A stretch of DNA of 64,000 nt from an uncultured Sphingomonas sp. Its GTDB lineage: Bacteria > Pseudomonadota > Alphaproteobacteria > Sphingomonadales > Sphingomonadaceae. The notes below the pieces were generated by a model. The model was given only the letters and a program-made list of their open reading frames with translations, did no database searches and was not told the origin of the DNA. Position numbers and translations under genes: made by a program. The first letter of the stretch is position 1. Each line of letters starts with the position of its first letter. Location: positions 62,001 through 126,000 of the forward strand of contig NZ_CAJYTI010000011.1 in NCBI RefSeq assembly GCF_913777625.1, read 5' to 3'. This document shows, one piece after another, positions 10,013 through 20,194 of the stretch.

Positions 10013-10795
10013 TTAGTGCAGGTGCACCGCGTCGTGGAGATACAGCGAAGTCAGCAGCGCGAACACATAGGCCTGGATCGCGCAGACCAGCAGCTCGAGC
10101 GCGCTGACGCCGACGATCATCGCGAAGCTCAGCACGCCGACCACGCCACCCAGCGGCGTGCCGCTGGTGAAGCCCTGGACGACGAAGCTGCCGAACACTT
10201 CGAGCAGGATGTGCCCGGCGGTCATCGCGACGAACAGTCGCAGGCCCAGCGAGAACGGACGCACCAGGAACGAGACGAGCTCGACCGGAATGATCACCGG
10301 CATCAGCCAGCCCGGCGCGCCGTGCGGCACGAACAGCGAGAAGAACTTGAAGCCGTGCTTGATCAGGCCGACCGCGAGGACGATGCCGAACGAGAAGAAG
10401 GCGAGCACCGCGGTGACGGTGATGTGGCTGGTGACCGCGAAGGTGTGCAGCCCCGGCAGCACCGCCAGCGGCAGCACGCCGACCAGGTTCGCGAACAGGA
10501 TGAAGAAGAACAGCGAGAAGATGTACGGCGCGAACTTCTTGCCGCCCTTGCCGATGTTCACGTTCACCATCGAGTCGATGAACCCGACCGCGCCTTCCAC
10601 CATCAGCTGCCACTTGCCCGGGATCAGCTTGCGCTGCATGCCGCCCACCATGAAGAGGAACAGCAGCGCGGCGACCACGAACATGAACAGCGCCGAGTTG
10701 GTGAAGGAGATGTCATAGCCGAACAGGTCAATATGGCGGCCCAGAATGGGCTCGACCTTGAACTGCTCCATCGGATCGATTTTGCCGGCGCTCAC
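10013..10795 (-). CDS. atpB: F0F1 ATP synthase subunit a
   Basis: 260 aa; GLRLFVAMTAGHILLEVF and LVCAIQAYVFALLTSLYL. Confidence 0.96.
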   Translation of the reverse strand: MSAGKIDPMEQFKVEPILGRHIDLFGYDISFTNSALFMFVVAALLFLFMVGGMQRKLIPGKWQLMVEGAVGFIDSMVNVNIGKGGKKFAPYIFSLFFFILFANLVGVLPLAVLPGLHTFAVTSHITVTAVLAFFSFGIVLAVGLIKHGFKFFSLFVPHGAPGWLMPVIIPVELVSFLVRPFSLGLRLFVAMTAGHILLEVFGSFVVQGFTSGTPLGGVVGVLSFAMIVGVSALELLVCAIQAYVFALLTSLYLHDAVHLH

Positions 10796-11085
10796 TCTGC
10801 GCGCTCCTTCGAAATCTTGTAGATGTTGCGAAACGCCACGATCACGCTGAGCACCAGCAGGATCAACAGAGCCCAGGGGCTCGTTCCCAGCCAGCGATCG
10901 AGCGCGAAACCGATCACCCCGCCGCCCAGCGGTGCGCCGATCAGTTCGGCGAGCACCCGCGAGCCCTGCTTATAGCCCTTTTCGGGCTTGCGCACCGGCG
11001 TCTGGCCCTCGCGCACCGCCGCCTTCGCATCGGCGATGCGACGGTCGAGGTCGGAACGGATAGGGTCGTCAGACAAAGCGAGCAC
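10792..11085 (-). CDS. atpI: AtpI / F0F1 assembly AtpZ-AtpI family protein
   Basis: 97 aa; two TM segments, ELIGAPLGGGVIGFALDRWLGTSPW; overlaps atpB start. Confidence 0.85.
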   Translation of the reverse strand: MLALSDDPIRSDLDRRIADAKAAVREGQTPVRKPEKGYKQGSRVLAELIGAPLGGGVIGFALDRWLGTSPWALLILLVLSVIVAFRNIYKISKERAE

Positions 11086-11360
11086 GGCGATCCAGATATG
11101 AAAAAGCCGCCGCGCATAGGGCGGGCGACAAACAGCATCGCAAGCCGATGGCCGCGATGTACGGGCGCTTTAGGAAGACCAATCGACCGAGTCAACCGTT
11201 GCAACATTCGCTGCTTCATCACGAATTCATCGGGGGACAACACCTTCGCACCCGCGGAAATCCGCCGTTCGTGGCTGCTGCGGCGCAACGGTGCGCGAGG
11301 GCCGCGCGGTTTCGCGCCCTCGCATTGCGGGCCATCGGCGATCGCTGCATAGTTGCGCGG

Positions 11361-12044
11361 ATGTCCGACGATGCGCCTGACAATAGCGGCCACCGCGCGC
11401 GCCTGCGCCAGCGCCTGTTCGAGGGCGGCACGGAGGCGCTGCTCGATCACGAGCTGGTCGAGTATCTGCTGGCGCTGACCATTCCGCGGCGCGACACCAA
11501 ACCGCTCGCCAAGACGCTGCTCAAGGAATTCGGCGGCCTGCCCGGCCTGCTCGCCGCCGACCCGGAGGCGATGCTGCGGATCGACGGCGTCAAGGACACG
11601 CAGATTGCCGCGCTCAAGGCGGTGCATGCCGCCGCGCTCCGCCTGCTCCAGGCCAGGGTTCGCGAACAGCCGGTGCTCGCCAACTGGCAGGCGCTGCTCG
11701 ACTATCTGCGGGCGGACATGGCCCCGCACGTGATCGAGCGGGTGCGCGTGCTCCACCTCAACAGCCGCAACCTGCTGATCCGCGACGAGCTGATGAACGA
11801 AGGCTCGATCGACGAGGCGCCGATCTATGTGCGCCAGGTGATCGCCCGTGCGCTGCATCTGGGCTCGGCGGCGCTGATCCTGGTCCACAACCACCCCTCG
11901 GGCGACCCGAGCCCGAGCCGAGCCGACATCGACGTGACGCGCAGAATCATGGAAGCCGGCAAGCCGCTCGGCATCACGGTGCACGACCACCTCATCATCG
12001 GCAGCGAGGGCCATGCGAGCTTAAGGGCGAAGGGGCTGATGTAG
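11361..12044 (+). CDS. radC: RadC family (JAB domain) DNA repair protein
   Basis: ATG at 11361 (MSDDAPDNSGHRARLRQRLFEGG); JAB motif ALILVHNHPSGDPSPSRADIDVTRR. Confidence 0.93.
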   Translation: MSDDAPDNSGHRARLRQRLFEGGTEALLDHELVEYLLALTIPRRDTKPLAKTLLKEFGGLPGLLAADPEAMLRIDGVKDTQIAALKAVHAAALRLLQARVREQPVLANWQALLDYLRADMAPHVIERVRVLHLNSRNLLIRDELMNEGSIDEAPIYVRQVIARALHLGSAALILVHNHPSGDPSPSRADIDVTRRIMEAGKPLGITVHDHLIIGSEGHASLRAKGLM

Positions 12045-12128
12045 GAGCCGCAGTAGATAGCGCATCGTCCCCCGCCAGGGCAGGGCGATCGCATGTGGAT
12101 CGAGATCGCGCTCGCCCGAAAGTACGTC

Positions 12129-12223
12129 GTCATTCCCGCGAAGGCGGGAATCCATTTGCCAGGACGCCCGCGGAAAGAACCGAAACTTCGGCGTCAATGG
12201 GTCCCCGCCTTCGCGGGGATGAC
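12129..12223 (+). repeat. REPIN-like palindromic element, copy 1 (95 nt)
   Basis: GTCATTCCCGCGAAGGCGGGAATCCATTTGCC ... GGCGTCAATGGGTCCCCGCCTTCGCGGGGATGAC. Confidence 0.9.
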
Positions 12224-12279
12224 GGCGTGGGATTGCCATTTGCGACTGCCCCCCTGGCGGGGGAGGACCGGGGAATCCC

Positions 12280-12774
12280 CTACTTCTTCCGCTTGAAGTC
12301 CACCGAGACGACGTTCGAGCCGTCCTCGACCGGCTTGGCCACGGGGCCGTCGCCGTCATTCTCGGCATCGTCATGCTCGTGCGGCTCGGGGCCTTCGGGG
12401 CCCTCGGTCGCCTGGAAGCGCAGCTCGAAATTCACCGCCGGATCGTGGAAGCCGGTGATCGCCGCGAACGGGATCGTCAGGATCGACGGAATCTGGTTGA
12501 AGCTGAGCCCCACCGAGAATTTCCGGTCGTCCACCGTCAGGTCCCAGTAGCGGTGCTGGAGGACGATGGTCATCTCGTCCGGGAACCGCTCCATCAGCCG
12601 CTGCGGGATGTCGACCCCGGGCGCCTGCGTCTTGAAGGTGATGTAGAAATGATGCGCGCCCGGCAGGCTGCCCGACTGCGCCACCGAGCCGAGCACACGG
12701 CCCACCACGGCGCGCAGGGCTTCCTGCACGATCTCGTCATACGGAATCAAACTATCGGGCACGGTGCCGTTCAT
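12280..12774 (-). CDS. sspB: SspB-type ClpXP adaptor / stringent starvation protein B family
   Basis: MNGTVPDSLIPYDEIVQEALRAVVGRVL...HHFYITFKTQAPGVDIPQRLMERFPDEMTIVLQHRYWDL. Confidence 0.88.
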   Translation of the reverse strand: MNGTVPDSLIPYDEIVQEALRAVVGRVLGSVAQSGSLPGAHHFYITFKTQAPGVDIPQRLMERFPDEMTIVLQHRYWDLTVDDRKFSVGLSFNQIPSILTIPFAAITGFHDPAVNFELRFQATEGPEGPEPHEHDDAENDGDGPVAKPVEDGSNVVSVDFKRKK

Positions 12775-12846
12775 GCTCCCTTGGGTAGCGGCTGAAATGT
12801 TGGGGTCAAGATTGCATGCACGGCCATCGGCGTTATGTGCACCTTC

Positions 12847-13434
12847 ATGCGTATCGCGACCATCAGCCGCAAGACCAGCGAAACCTCGATCGACGTCACC
12901 GTCAACCTCGACGGCACCGGCGTCTACACCATCAGCACGGGCATCGGATTCTTCGATCACATGCTCGAGCAGTTGAGCCGCCACTCGCTGATCGACATGG
13001 ACGTCAGGACCGTGGGCGACCTCCATATCGACCAGCACCACACGGTGGAGGATACCGGGCTCGCGATCGGCGAAGCCATTGCGAAAGCGCTGGGCGACAA
13101 GAAGGGCATCCGCCGCTACGCCGACGCGCTGTCGCCGATGGACGAGACGCTGACCCGCGTCGCGGTCGACATTTCCGGCCGCCCCTATCTCGTCTGGAAG
13201 ACCGAATTCAGCCAGAAGAAGCTCGGCGAGATGGACACCGAGATGTTCGAGCACTGGTTCCACAGCTTTGCCCAGACCGCCGGCGTGACGCTGCATGTCG
13301 AGACGCTGTACGGCAGCAACAACCACCATATTGCCGAAGCCGCGTTCAAGGGCCTGGCCCGCGCACTGCGCGAGGCGGTGGAGATCGATCCGCGCAAGGC
13401 GGATGCCATCCCGTCGACCAAGGGAGTGCTGTGA
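12847..13434 (+). CDS. hisB: Imidazoleglycerol-phosphate dehydratase
   Basis: [58 protein letters not shown]. Confidence 0.97.
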   Translation: MRIATISRKTSETSIDVTVNLDGTGVYTISTGIGFFDHMLEQLSRHSLIDMDVRTVGDLHIDQHHTVEDTGLAIGEAIAKALGDKKGIRRYADALSPMDETLTRVAVDISGRPYLVWKTEFSQKKLGEMDTEMFEHWFHSFAQTAGVTLHVETLYGSNNHHIAEAAFKGLARALREAVEIDPRKADAIPSTKGVL

Positions 13435-13718
13435 TGATCCTCGTGCTGCTGACCTACAAGGTGGATATCGCCCAGATCGACGCACTGCGCCCCGCGCATG
13501 TCGACTGGCTCAAGCAGGGCGTCGCCGATGGCCGCCTGCTGGTCGCCGGCCGCAAGGTGCCGGTGACCGGCGGCTTCTTCATGGCGCGCGGATCGCTGGA
13601 CGAGGTGCAGGCCTGGGCCGCCACCGATCCGTTCGCGACCGCGGGTGCGGCCGAATACGCGTTCATCGAAGTCGCCCCGAGCGTCCTCGCGCCGGGGCTG
13701 GAGTCGCTCGGCCAGTGA
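13434..13718 (+). CDS. YciI family protein
   Basis: 94 aa; LVLLTYKVDIAQIDALRPAHVDWLKQ...RGSLDEVQAWAATDPFATAGAAEY; ATGA overlap with hisB stop. Confidence 0.85.
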   Translation: MILVLLTYKVDIAQIDALRPAHVDWLKQGVADGRLLVAGRKVPVTGGFFMARGSLDEVQAWAATDPFATAGAAEYAFIEVAPSVLAPGLESLGQ

Positions 13719-14317
13719 CCGTCGCGCTGATCGATTACGGCGCGGGCAACCTCCATTCGGTGCACAATGCGCTGAAGGCGGCGGGTGCTGCCGACATCGC
13801 GGTGACGGCGGACCCGGCCGTCGTGCTGGCCGCCGACCGGGTGGTGCTGCCGGGTGTCGGCGCGTTCGGCGCCTGCGCCTCGGGCCTGCGCGGGCTGCCG
13901 GGCATGATCGAGGCGCTGGAGACGCGGGTGCTGCGCGACGCGGTGCCGTTCCTCGGCGTGTGCGTCGGCATGCAGTTGCTGGCGACCACCGGCGAGGAAC
14001 TGGGCAGCCATGCCGGGCTCGGCTGGATCCCCGGCACGGTGCGGCAGCTTCCCGCTAGCGCGAATCTGCGCGTGCCGCACATGGGCTGGAACGACGTGGT
14101 CCCCACCGTCGACCACCCGCTGATCGAGCGCGGCGAGGCCTATTTCCTTCACAGCTTCGCCTTTGACGGCGACGCGGTGCTCGCCACCACCGAACATGGC
14201 GGCCCGGTGACCGCCGCGATCGGCCGCGACAATATCGTCGGCCTGCAGTTCCACCCCGAGAAGAGCCAGCGCTACGGCATCGCACTGCTGGAGCGGTTCC
14301 TCGCGTGGAAGCCTTAG
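13715..14317 (+). CDS. hisH: Imidazole glycerol phosphate synthase subunit HisH
   Basis: GTG start overlapping the upstream stop; IDYGAGNLHSVHNAL, GVCVGMQLL, GLQFHPEKSQ. Confidence 0.97.
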   Translation: MTVALIDYGAGNLHSVHNALKAAGAADIAVTADPAVVLAADRVVLPGVGAFGACASGLRGLPGMIEALETRVLRDAVPFLGVCVGMQLLATTGEELGSHAGLGWIPGTVRQLPASANLRVPHMGWNDVVPTVDHPLIERGEAYFLHSFAFDGDAVLATTEHGGPVTAAIGRDNIVGLQFHPEKSQRYGIALLERFLAWKP

Positions 14318-14373
14318 AATGCCTCGGCGCACGCCCCTTTTTTGCGGAGCCGTCGGACGTCCCAAACCAGCCC

Positions 14374-14468
14374 GTCATCCCCGCGAAGGCGGGGATCCAT
14401 TGGCGCTGAATTCGAAGTTCCTTCCCCCGGCGGTACGGCAAATGGATTCCCGCCTTCGCGGGAATGAC
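14374..14468 (-). repeat. REPIN-like palindromic element, copy 2 (95 nt, inverted relative to copy 1)
   Basis: GTCATCCCCGCGAAGGCGGGGATCCATTGGCG ... GGCAAATGGATTCCCGCCTTCGCGGGAATGAC. Confidence 0.9.
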
Positions 14469-14551
14469 GGGGGTTTCTTGGCGGGAAATTTCCCCTTCAA
14501 CATCCGTCGCAATACGCCTGCCTCAAACGAGAAGGCAGTTTGGAAGAAATC

Positions 14552-15276
14552 ATGACCCTGCACATCTTCCCCGCCATCGACCTCAAGGCCGGCCAGGTCG
14601 TCCGCCTCGCCGAAGGCGACATGGCCCGCGCCACCGTGTACGGCGACGATCCCGCCGCCCAGGCCGAGCTGTTCGCACAGGCAGGCGCCGAATGGCTGCA
14701 CGTCGTCGACCTCGACGGTGCGTTCGCCGGCGAATCGGTCAACGGCCTCGCCGTCGCCAACATCCTGGCGCGGACGCCGAGCAAAGTGCAGCTCGGCGGC
14801 GGAATCCGGAACCGCGAATCGATCGCCCGCTGGCTCGACCTGGGCGTCACCCGCGTCGTGATCGGCACCGCCGCGCTGGAGAATCCGGACCTCGTCCGCG
14901 AGGCCGCCCGCGCCCATCCCGGCCAGATCGTCGTCGCGGTGGACGCCCGCGACGGCATGGTCGCGACGCATGGCTGGGCCGATGTGTCGGACGTGAGCGT
15001 GGTCGATCTCGCCCGCCGCTTCGAGGATGCGGGCGTCGCGGCGCTGCTCTTCACCGATGTCGGCCGCGACGGGTTGCTCAAGGGCTGCAATGTCGAGGCG
15101 ACCGTGGCGCTCGCCCGCGCCGTGTCGATCCCGGTGATCGCCAGCGGCGGCGTCACCGACATCCACGACATCCATGCGCTCCGCAAACACGTGGCCGACG
15201 GTATCGAAGGGGTGATCTCGGGCCGCGCGCTCTACGACGGCCGGCTGGACCTCGCCGAGGCGATCGAGGCCGGGCG

Positions 15277-15280
<4 letters not shown>
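14552..15280 (+). CDS. hisA: HisA isomerase (ProFAR isomerase)
   Basis: [24 protein letters not shown]...VQLGGGIRN...[13 protein letters not shown]. Confidence 0.97.
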
Positions 15281-16038
<758 letters not shown>

Positions 16039-16125
16039 AGGGAGCGCCTATGCTCTCTCCGACCCTAGTTGCGGTCGCAGAGCATATCTGTCATTTGGAT
16101 GCTCCGTACTTTGCCGGAGCGAGTT

Positions 16126-16461
16126 ATGCGCTTGAAAATCCCCGCGCTGGTCCTTTTCATTTGCACGCCGGTCATGGCTTATAGTGGCGGCAACCACCAA
16201 GATGTTCAAGTGAGCAAGAAGTTGACGGTGTGGGGTCCCAAAGCGGGGGTTACGCGCTTTCTTGCACTGCAAGGTGCGCTAAAACCTGCATTGGCGGTGT
16301 CGGCACCCAAATCTCTTGGAACAGACAAGGCCGAAGCCACCGTCACGCTTCCCGCTGGCTACAAGGGTGAAGACGTCGTTCACACGACGCGCGAGGCCTT
16401 GGCTGCTGGACTCTGGTACAAATACGAGGAACGTCGATCCGCTGTGACGACTCGATCCTAG
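16126..16461 (+). CDS. Hypothetical secreted protein
   Basis: MRLKIPALVLFICTPVMAYSGG signal-like N-terminus; no recognised domain. Confidence 0.3.
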   Translation: MRLKIPALVLFICTPVMAYSGGNHQDVQVSKKLTVWGPKAGVTRFLALQGALKPALAVSAPKSLGTDKAEATVTLPAGYKGEDVVHTTREALAAGLWYKYEERRSAVTTRS

Positions 16462-17026
16462 AATCCTAGCGTCTCGAAGACCTTATAGCCTACTCGACAG
16501 CAGGCCAGCAGCTGCCCACCAACTCCCGGTGTTTGCGGCAATGACCGACGGCGACGTAAAACGCAGCAGCCGCCGTCTTGCAGCACCAAAACTGTTCCCT
16601 ATATGTACCAATTGCCGTCTTCTGGCGGCGGCTCTTTGATCCTGTTTGGCACCGCTTTTACTGCTCACGAAGCGATGCGCTTCGCGGCACCTGCCCAATT
16701 CCGACGGTCTAACTTCGGCTAGAAAGCCCGGGCAACTCTCCACACGCCTAAACTTCCTGAACTTCGCAGGCCGTTTCGATCCCGTCCCCCCACCAGTCGT
16801 CACCCCAGCGAACGCTGGGGTCTCCGGGGGCCTGGGCGAGCCGGCGCCACGCTCCTGCAGGACATGCCGGCGTTCGTTGGCATGATGCTGGGGATGGGTC
16901 GCCGTGCATGCAGCCTGGCCTAAACTTCCTAAACTTCGGTCGGTGGCCACCACCCCGGCGCAGCGGTCCTCCGCCAGTTTCTGCTACCTACCCCGACTTC
17001 AAACTTCAGCGGCACGCGCTCGCGCC

Positions 17027-17434
17027 TCAAACCGCGGTCGGCCGGCTCAGCACATACCACGCGCACCCCAGCATCGCCGCCGCCACGCCGACCGCCAGCC
17101 ACGGCCCCGGCCGCGCACCCCAGGCGAACAGGCCGTAGCCGAGCGCCATGCCCGCACACGCCATCGCCTTGCCCTTACGCGGGATCGCGCCCTGTTCGCG
17201 CCAGGCGACCAGCGTCGGGCCGAATCGCGGATGGTCGAGCAGCCACGCCTCCAGCCGCGGCGAGGAGCGGGCGAAGCAGCCGGCGGCGAGGATCAGGAAG
17301 ATCGTCGTCGGCATCAGCGGCAGCAACGCGCCGACGAAGCCGAGGCCCACGAACACGAACCCCAGCCCCAGCCACAAGGGCCGCGACAGCCGCCCCTGCC
17401 CTGCCCCCGATTCGCGTTCCTGCACCATCGTCAT
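17027..17434 (-). CDS. DUF454 / YbaN-like inner membrane protein
   Basis: LWLGLGFVFVGLGFVGALLPLMPTTIFLILAAGCFARSSPRLEAWLLDHPRFGPTLVAWREQGAIPRKGKAMA. Confidence 0.85.
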   Translation of the reverse strand: MTMVQERESGAGQGRLSRPLWLGLGFVFVGLGFVGALLPLMPTTIFLILAAGCFARSSPRLEAWLLDHPRFGPTLVAWREQGAIPRKGKAMACAGMALGYGLFAWGARPGPWLAVGVAAAMLGCAWYVLSRPTAV

Positions 17435-17536
17435 CCTGCCCTGCTGCCGCGAATCGCTCGCAGCGACCATAAGGGAAGCCCCGCAATCCCGCGCCCCAGG
17501 ATTGACAGCGCCGCACGGCTCCCGCAGCCGGAGATC

Positions 17537-17854
17537 ATGGCCGACCTTCTCGACACGCTCGAACAGACCATCCGCGACCGCCGCCTGGGCGACCCTGCGA
17601 CCAGCTATGTCGCCAAGCTCACCGCCCGCGGCCGCGCCAAGATCGCGCAGAAGCTGGGCGAGGAAGCCACCGAAGCGGTGATCGCCGCGATCCAGGACGA
17701 TCGCGACGAGCTGGTGAAGGAATCGGCGGACCTCGTCTTCCACCTGCTCGTGCTGCTGGCGGACATGGGGCTGAGCCTCGACGATGTCCGCGTCGAGCTG
17801 GCGCGGCGCGAGGGCGTGTCCGGCATCGCCGAAAAGGCGGCGCGGGGGGCGTGA
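17537..17854 (+). CDS. hisE: Phosphoribosyl-ATP diphosphatase
   Basis: LEQTIRDRRLGDPATSYVAKLTARGRAKIAQKLGEEATEAVIAA...ESADLVFHLLVLL. Confidence 0.95.
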   Translation: MADLLDTLEQTIRDRRLGDPATSYVAKLTARGRAKIAQKLGEEATEAVIAAIQDDRDELVKESADLVFHLLVLLADMGLSLDDVRVELARREGVSGIAEKAARGA

Positions 17855-17869
17855 CCCCGCCGGCCCTTC

Positions 17870-18065
17870 GATCCTCCCCGGAACGGGGAGGGGGACCGCC
17901 GCCGAAGGCGGTGGTGGAGGGGGACCGCCGCACCGGACTCGCTTGCTGTACGCCCCCTCCACCATTCGCTGCGCGAATGGTCCCCAGCATCGGGTCGATA
18001 GTGCCCCCGGCACGATCTTGGATTGCCGGGGGCAATCCAACCCGATGCTCGTTCCGGGGAGGATC
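17870..18065. repeat. Long inverted-repeat element, 196 nt (GATCCTCCCCGGAAC family)
   Basis: Perfect 15-bp termini GATCCTCCCCGGAAC / GTTCCGGGGAGGATC with internal palindromes. Confidence 0.8.
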
Positions 18066-18083
18066 TAAGTTACGGAGCTACCA

Positions 18084-18461
18084 ATGCCGATCGATGCCAC
18101 CAAGCCCTATGACGACCAGAATGTCTTCGCGAAGATCCTGCGCGGCGAGATCCCGGCGAAGAAGGTCTATGCGGACGACTACGCCCTCGCCTTCCACGAC
18201 ATCGCCCCCCAGGCGCCGCACCATATCCTGGTGATCCCCACCGGCGCCTATGTCAGCTGGGACGATTTCTCGGCCAACGCCTCGGACGCCGAGATCGCCG
18301 GCTTCGTCCGTGCGGTGGGGGCGGTGGCCCGCGCGGCGGGGCTGGTCGAGCCCGGCTACCGGCTGCTCGCCAACACCGGCCTCGACGCCGGCCAGGAGGT
18401 GCCGCACTTGCATGTCCATGTCTTCGCCGGCCAGCCGCTCGGCCCGATGCTGGCGCGCTGA
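18084..18461 (+). CDS. HIT family protein (HinT-like)
   Basis: 125 aa; NVFAKILRGEIPAKKVYADDYALAFHDIAPQAPHHILVIP ... HLHVHVFAGQ. Confidence 0.93.
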   Translation: MPIDATKPYDDQNVFAKILRGEIPAKKVYADDYALAFHDIAPQAPHHILVIPTGAYVSWDDFSANASDAEIAGFVRAVGAVARAAGLVEPGYRLLANTGLDAGQEVPHLHVHVFAGQPLGPMLAR

Positions 18462-18592
18462 GCTTCGGTTTCGGCGCAATATTGTTTCGCGTTGGTACGC
18501 CGTAAGGGATTGCACGCCCCGGATTTGGGGTTAGGCTCCGCGCTTTACCAATTTGGGGGCGGCGCAACGCTCGCCGCATAGGGGACCAGGAA

Positions 18593-20119
18593 ATGATATT
18601 CGGGCGCGTAAAGCCTCTCGATGCCATTCTAGCCACAGCCGAAAAGAAATCGCTCCACCGCTCGCTGGGCGCCTTCCAGCTGACCATGCTCGGCATCGGC
18701 GCGGTGATCGGCACCGGCATCTTCGTGCTCACCGCCGAAGCCGCGCAGAAGGCCGGGCCGGGCATGATGATCTCGTTCGTCATCGCCGGGTTCGTCTGCG
18801 CGGTGGCGGCGCTCTGCTATGCCGAAATGGCGGCGATGGTGCCGGTTTCGGGCTCGGCCTATACCTACAGCTACGCCGTGATGGGCGAGTTGGTCGCCTG
18901 GATGGTCGGCTGGGCGCTGATCCTCGAATATGCGATCGCGGCGGGGGCCGTCTCGGTTGGCTGGTCCGGTTACATGATGGGATTCATCCAGCACAATTTC
19001 GGGATCGAGGTGCCGCTGCAATTGATCCGGGGGCCGTTCGACGGCGGCCTGATCAACCTGCCCGCGATGGCGGTCGCCGCGATCGTCACGGCGCTGCTGG
19101 TCAAGGGCACCAAGGAAAGCGCCACGGTCAACGCGGTGCTGGTCGGCATCAAGATCCTCGCCCTGGCGATGTTCGTGATCGTGACCATTCCGGTGCTCAA
19201 GACCGGCCAGTTCACGCCGTTCGCGCCGCTGGGCTTTGCCGGTATCTCGGGCGCGGCAGCCTCGATCTTCTTCGCCTATGTCGGCTTCGACGCGGTCTCG
19301 ACCGCCGCCGAGGAGACCAAGAATCCGCAGCGCAACATGCCGATCGGCCTGATCGGCAGCCTCGCGATCTGCACCATCTTCTACATGCTGGTGGCCGCCG
19401 GCGTGATCGGCACGGTCGGCGCGCAGCCGGTCCACGGCCCCGCGGGCGAAGTGCTGTCGCCGGGTACCCCGGCGCTGTCGCAGGCCTGTGCGGCGATGGC
19501 GGAGCAGGTCGTGGTCTGCTCGAAGGAAGCGCTGGCCTGGACGCTGCGCTCGATCGGCCATCCGTTCCTCGGCTGGCTGGTGGGTGCCGCGGCGATCATC
19601 GCGCTGCCTTCGGTCATCCTGATGATGATGTTCGGCCAGACCCGCATCTTCTTCGTGATGAGCCGCGACGGCCTGCTGCCCGAGTTCTTCTCGCGCGTGC
19701 ATCCGAAGTGGCACACACCGCACGTCATCACCATCCTCACCGGCGTGTTCGTGTCGCTGTTCGCGGCGTTCTTCCCGGTGGGCCTGCTGGCGGACGTGTC
19801 GAACTCGGGCACGCTGTTCGCCTTCGCCGCCGTGTCGATCGCGGTAATGGTGCTGCGCAAGACCGATCCGAAGCGCCACCGCCCGTTCCGCACGCCGGCG
19901 ATCATGATCACCGCCCCGGTCGCGATTGCGGGCTGCCTGTATCTGTTCGTCAGCCTGTCGGGCCCGACGATCGCGCTGTTCTTCGGCTGGGCGGCAGTCG
20001 GCCTGGTTGTCTATTATGGCTATAGCCGCTCGCGCAGCCATGTCGGCCGCGGGATCGACGACCGGGACGGACCCGACGCCTATGAGGATCTGGAGCCGCC
20101 GGTGCCCGGCACCCGCTGA
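18593..20119 (+). CDS. APC family amino acid permease
   Basis: 508 aa, about 12 hydrophobic segments; LTMLGIGAVIGTGIFVLTAEAAQKAGPG; FFAYVGFDAVSTAAEETKNPQRNMPIGL. Confidence 0.92.
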   Translation: MIFGRVKPLDAILATAEKKSLHRSLGAFQLTMLGIGAVIGTGIFVLTAEAAQKAGPGMMISFVIAGFVCAVAALCYAEMAAMVPVSGSAYTYSYAVMGELVAWMVGWALILEYAIAAGAVSVGWSGYMMGFIQHNFGIEVPLQLIRGPFDGGLINLPAMAVAAIVTALLVKGTKESATVNAVLVGIKILALAMFVIVTIPVLKTGQFTPFAPLGFAGISGAAASIFFAYVGFDAVSTAAEETKNPQRNMPIGLIGSLAICTIFYMLVAAGVIGTVGAQPVHGPAGEVLSPGTPALSQACAAMAEQVVVCSKEALAWTLRSIGHPFLGWLVGAAAIIALPSVILMMMFGQTRIFFVMSRDGLLPEFFSRVHPKWHTPHVITILTGVFVSLFAAFFPVGLLADVSNSGTLFAFAAVSIAVMVLRKTDPKRHRPFRTPAIMITAPVAIAGCLYLFVSLSGPTIALFFGWAAVGLVVYYGYSRSRSHVGRGIDDRDGPDAYEDLEPPVPGTR

Positions 20120-20142
20120 TCCTTCCCGTACAGGCAAAAAGA

Positions 20143-20172
20143 AAGGGCCGGAGGAGCGATCCTCCGGCCCTT
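20143..20172. terminator. Bidirectional intrinsic terminator between convergent genes
   Basis: 12-bp stem AAGGGCCGGAGG-AGCGAT-CCTCCGGCCCTT flanked by A-rich and T-rich tracts. Confidence 0.85.
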
Positions 20173-20194
20173 CTTCTTTGACTGGCCTGGGCGA

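Noticed and set aside
12280-13485. 401-aa minus-strand ORF as annotated in the track
   Set aside because: Only the 12280..12774 part is SspB; the upstream extension is antisense to hisB and has no support.
16049-16086. TATGCTCT ... AGAGCATA inverted repeat after hisF as a terminator
   Set aside because: Long 22-nt loop and no T-run; insufficient for a terminator call.
16483-16953. 156-aa minus ORF containing PPETPAFAGVTTGGG
   Set aside because: ETPAFAGVT-like peptides are the translation of palindromic intergenic repeats; no other coding signal.
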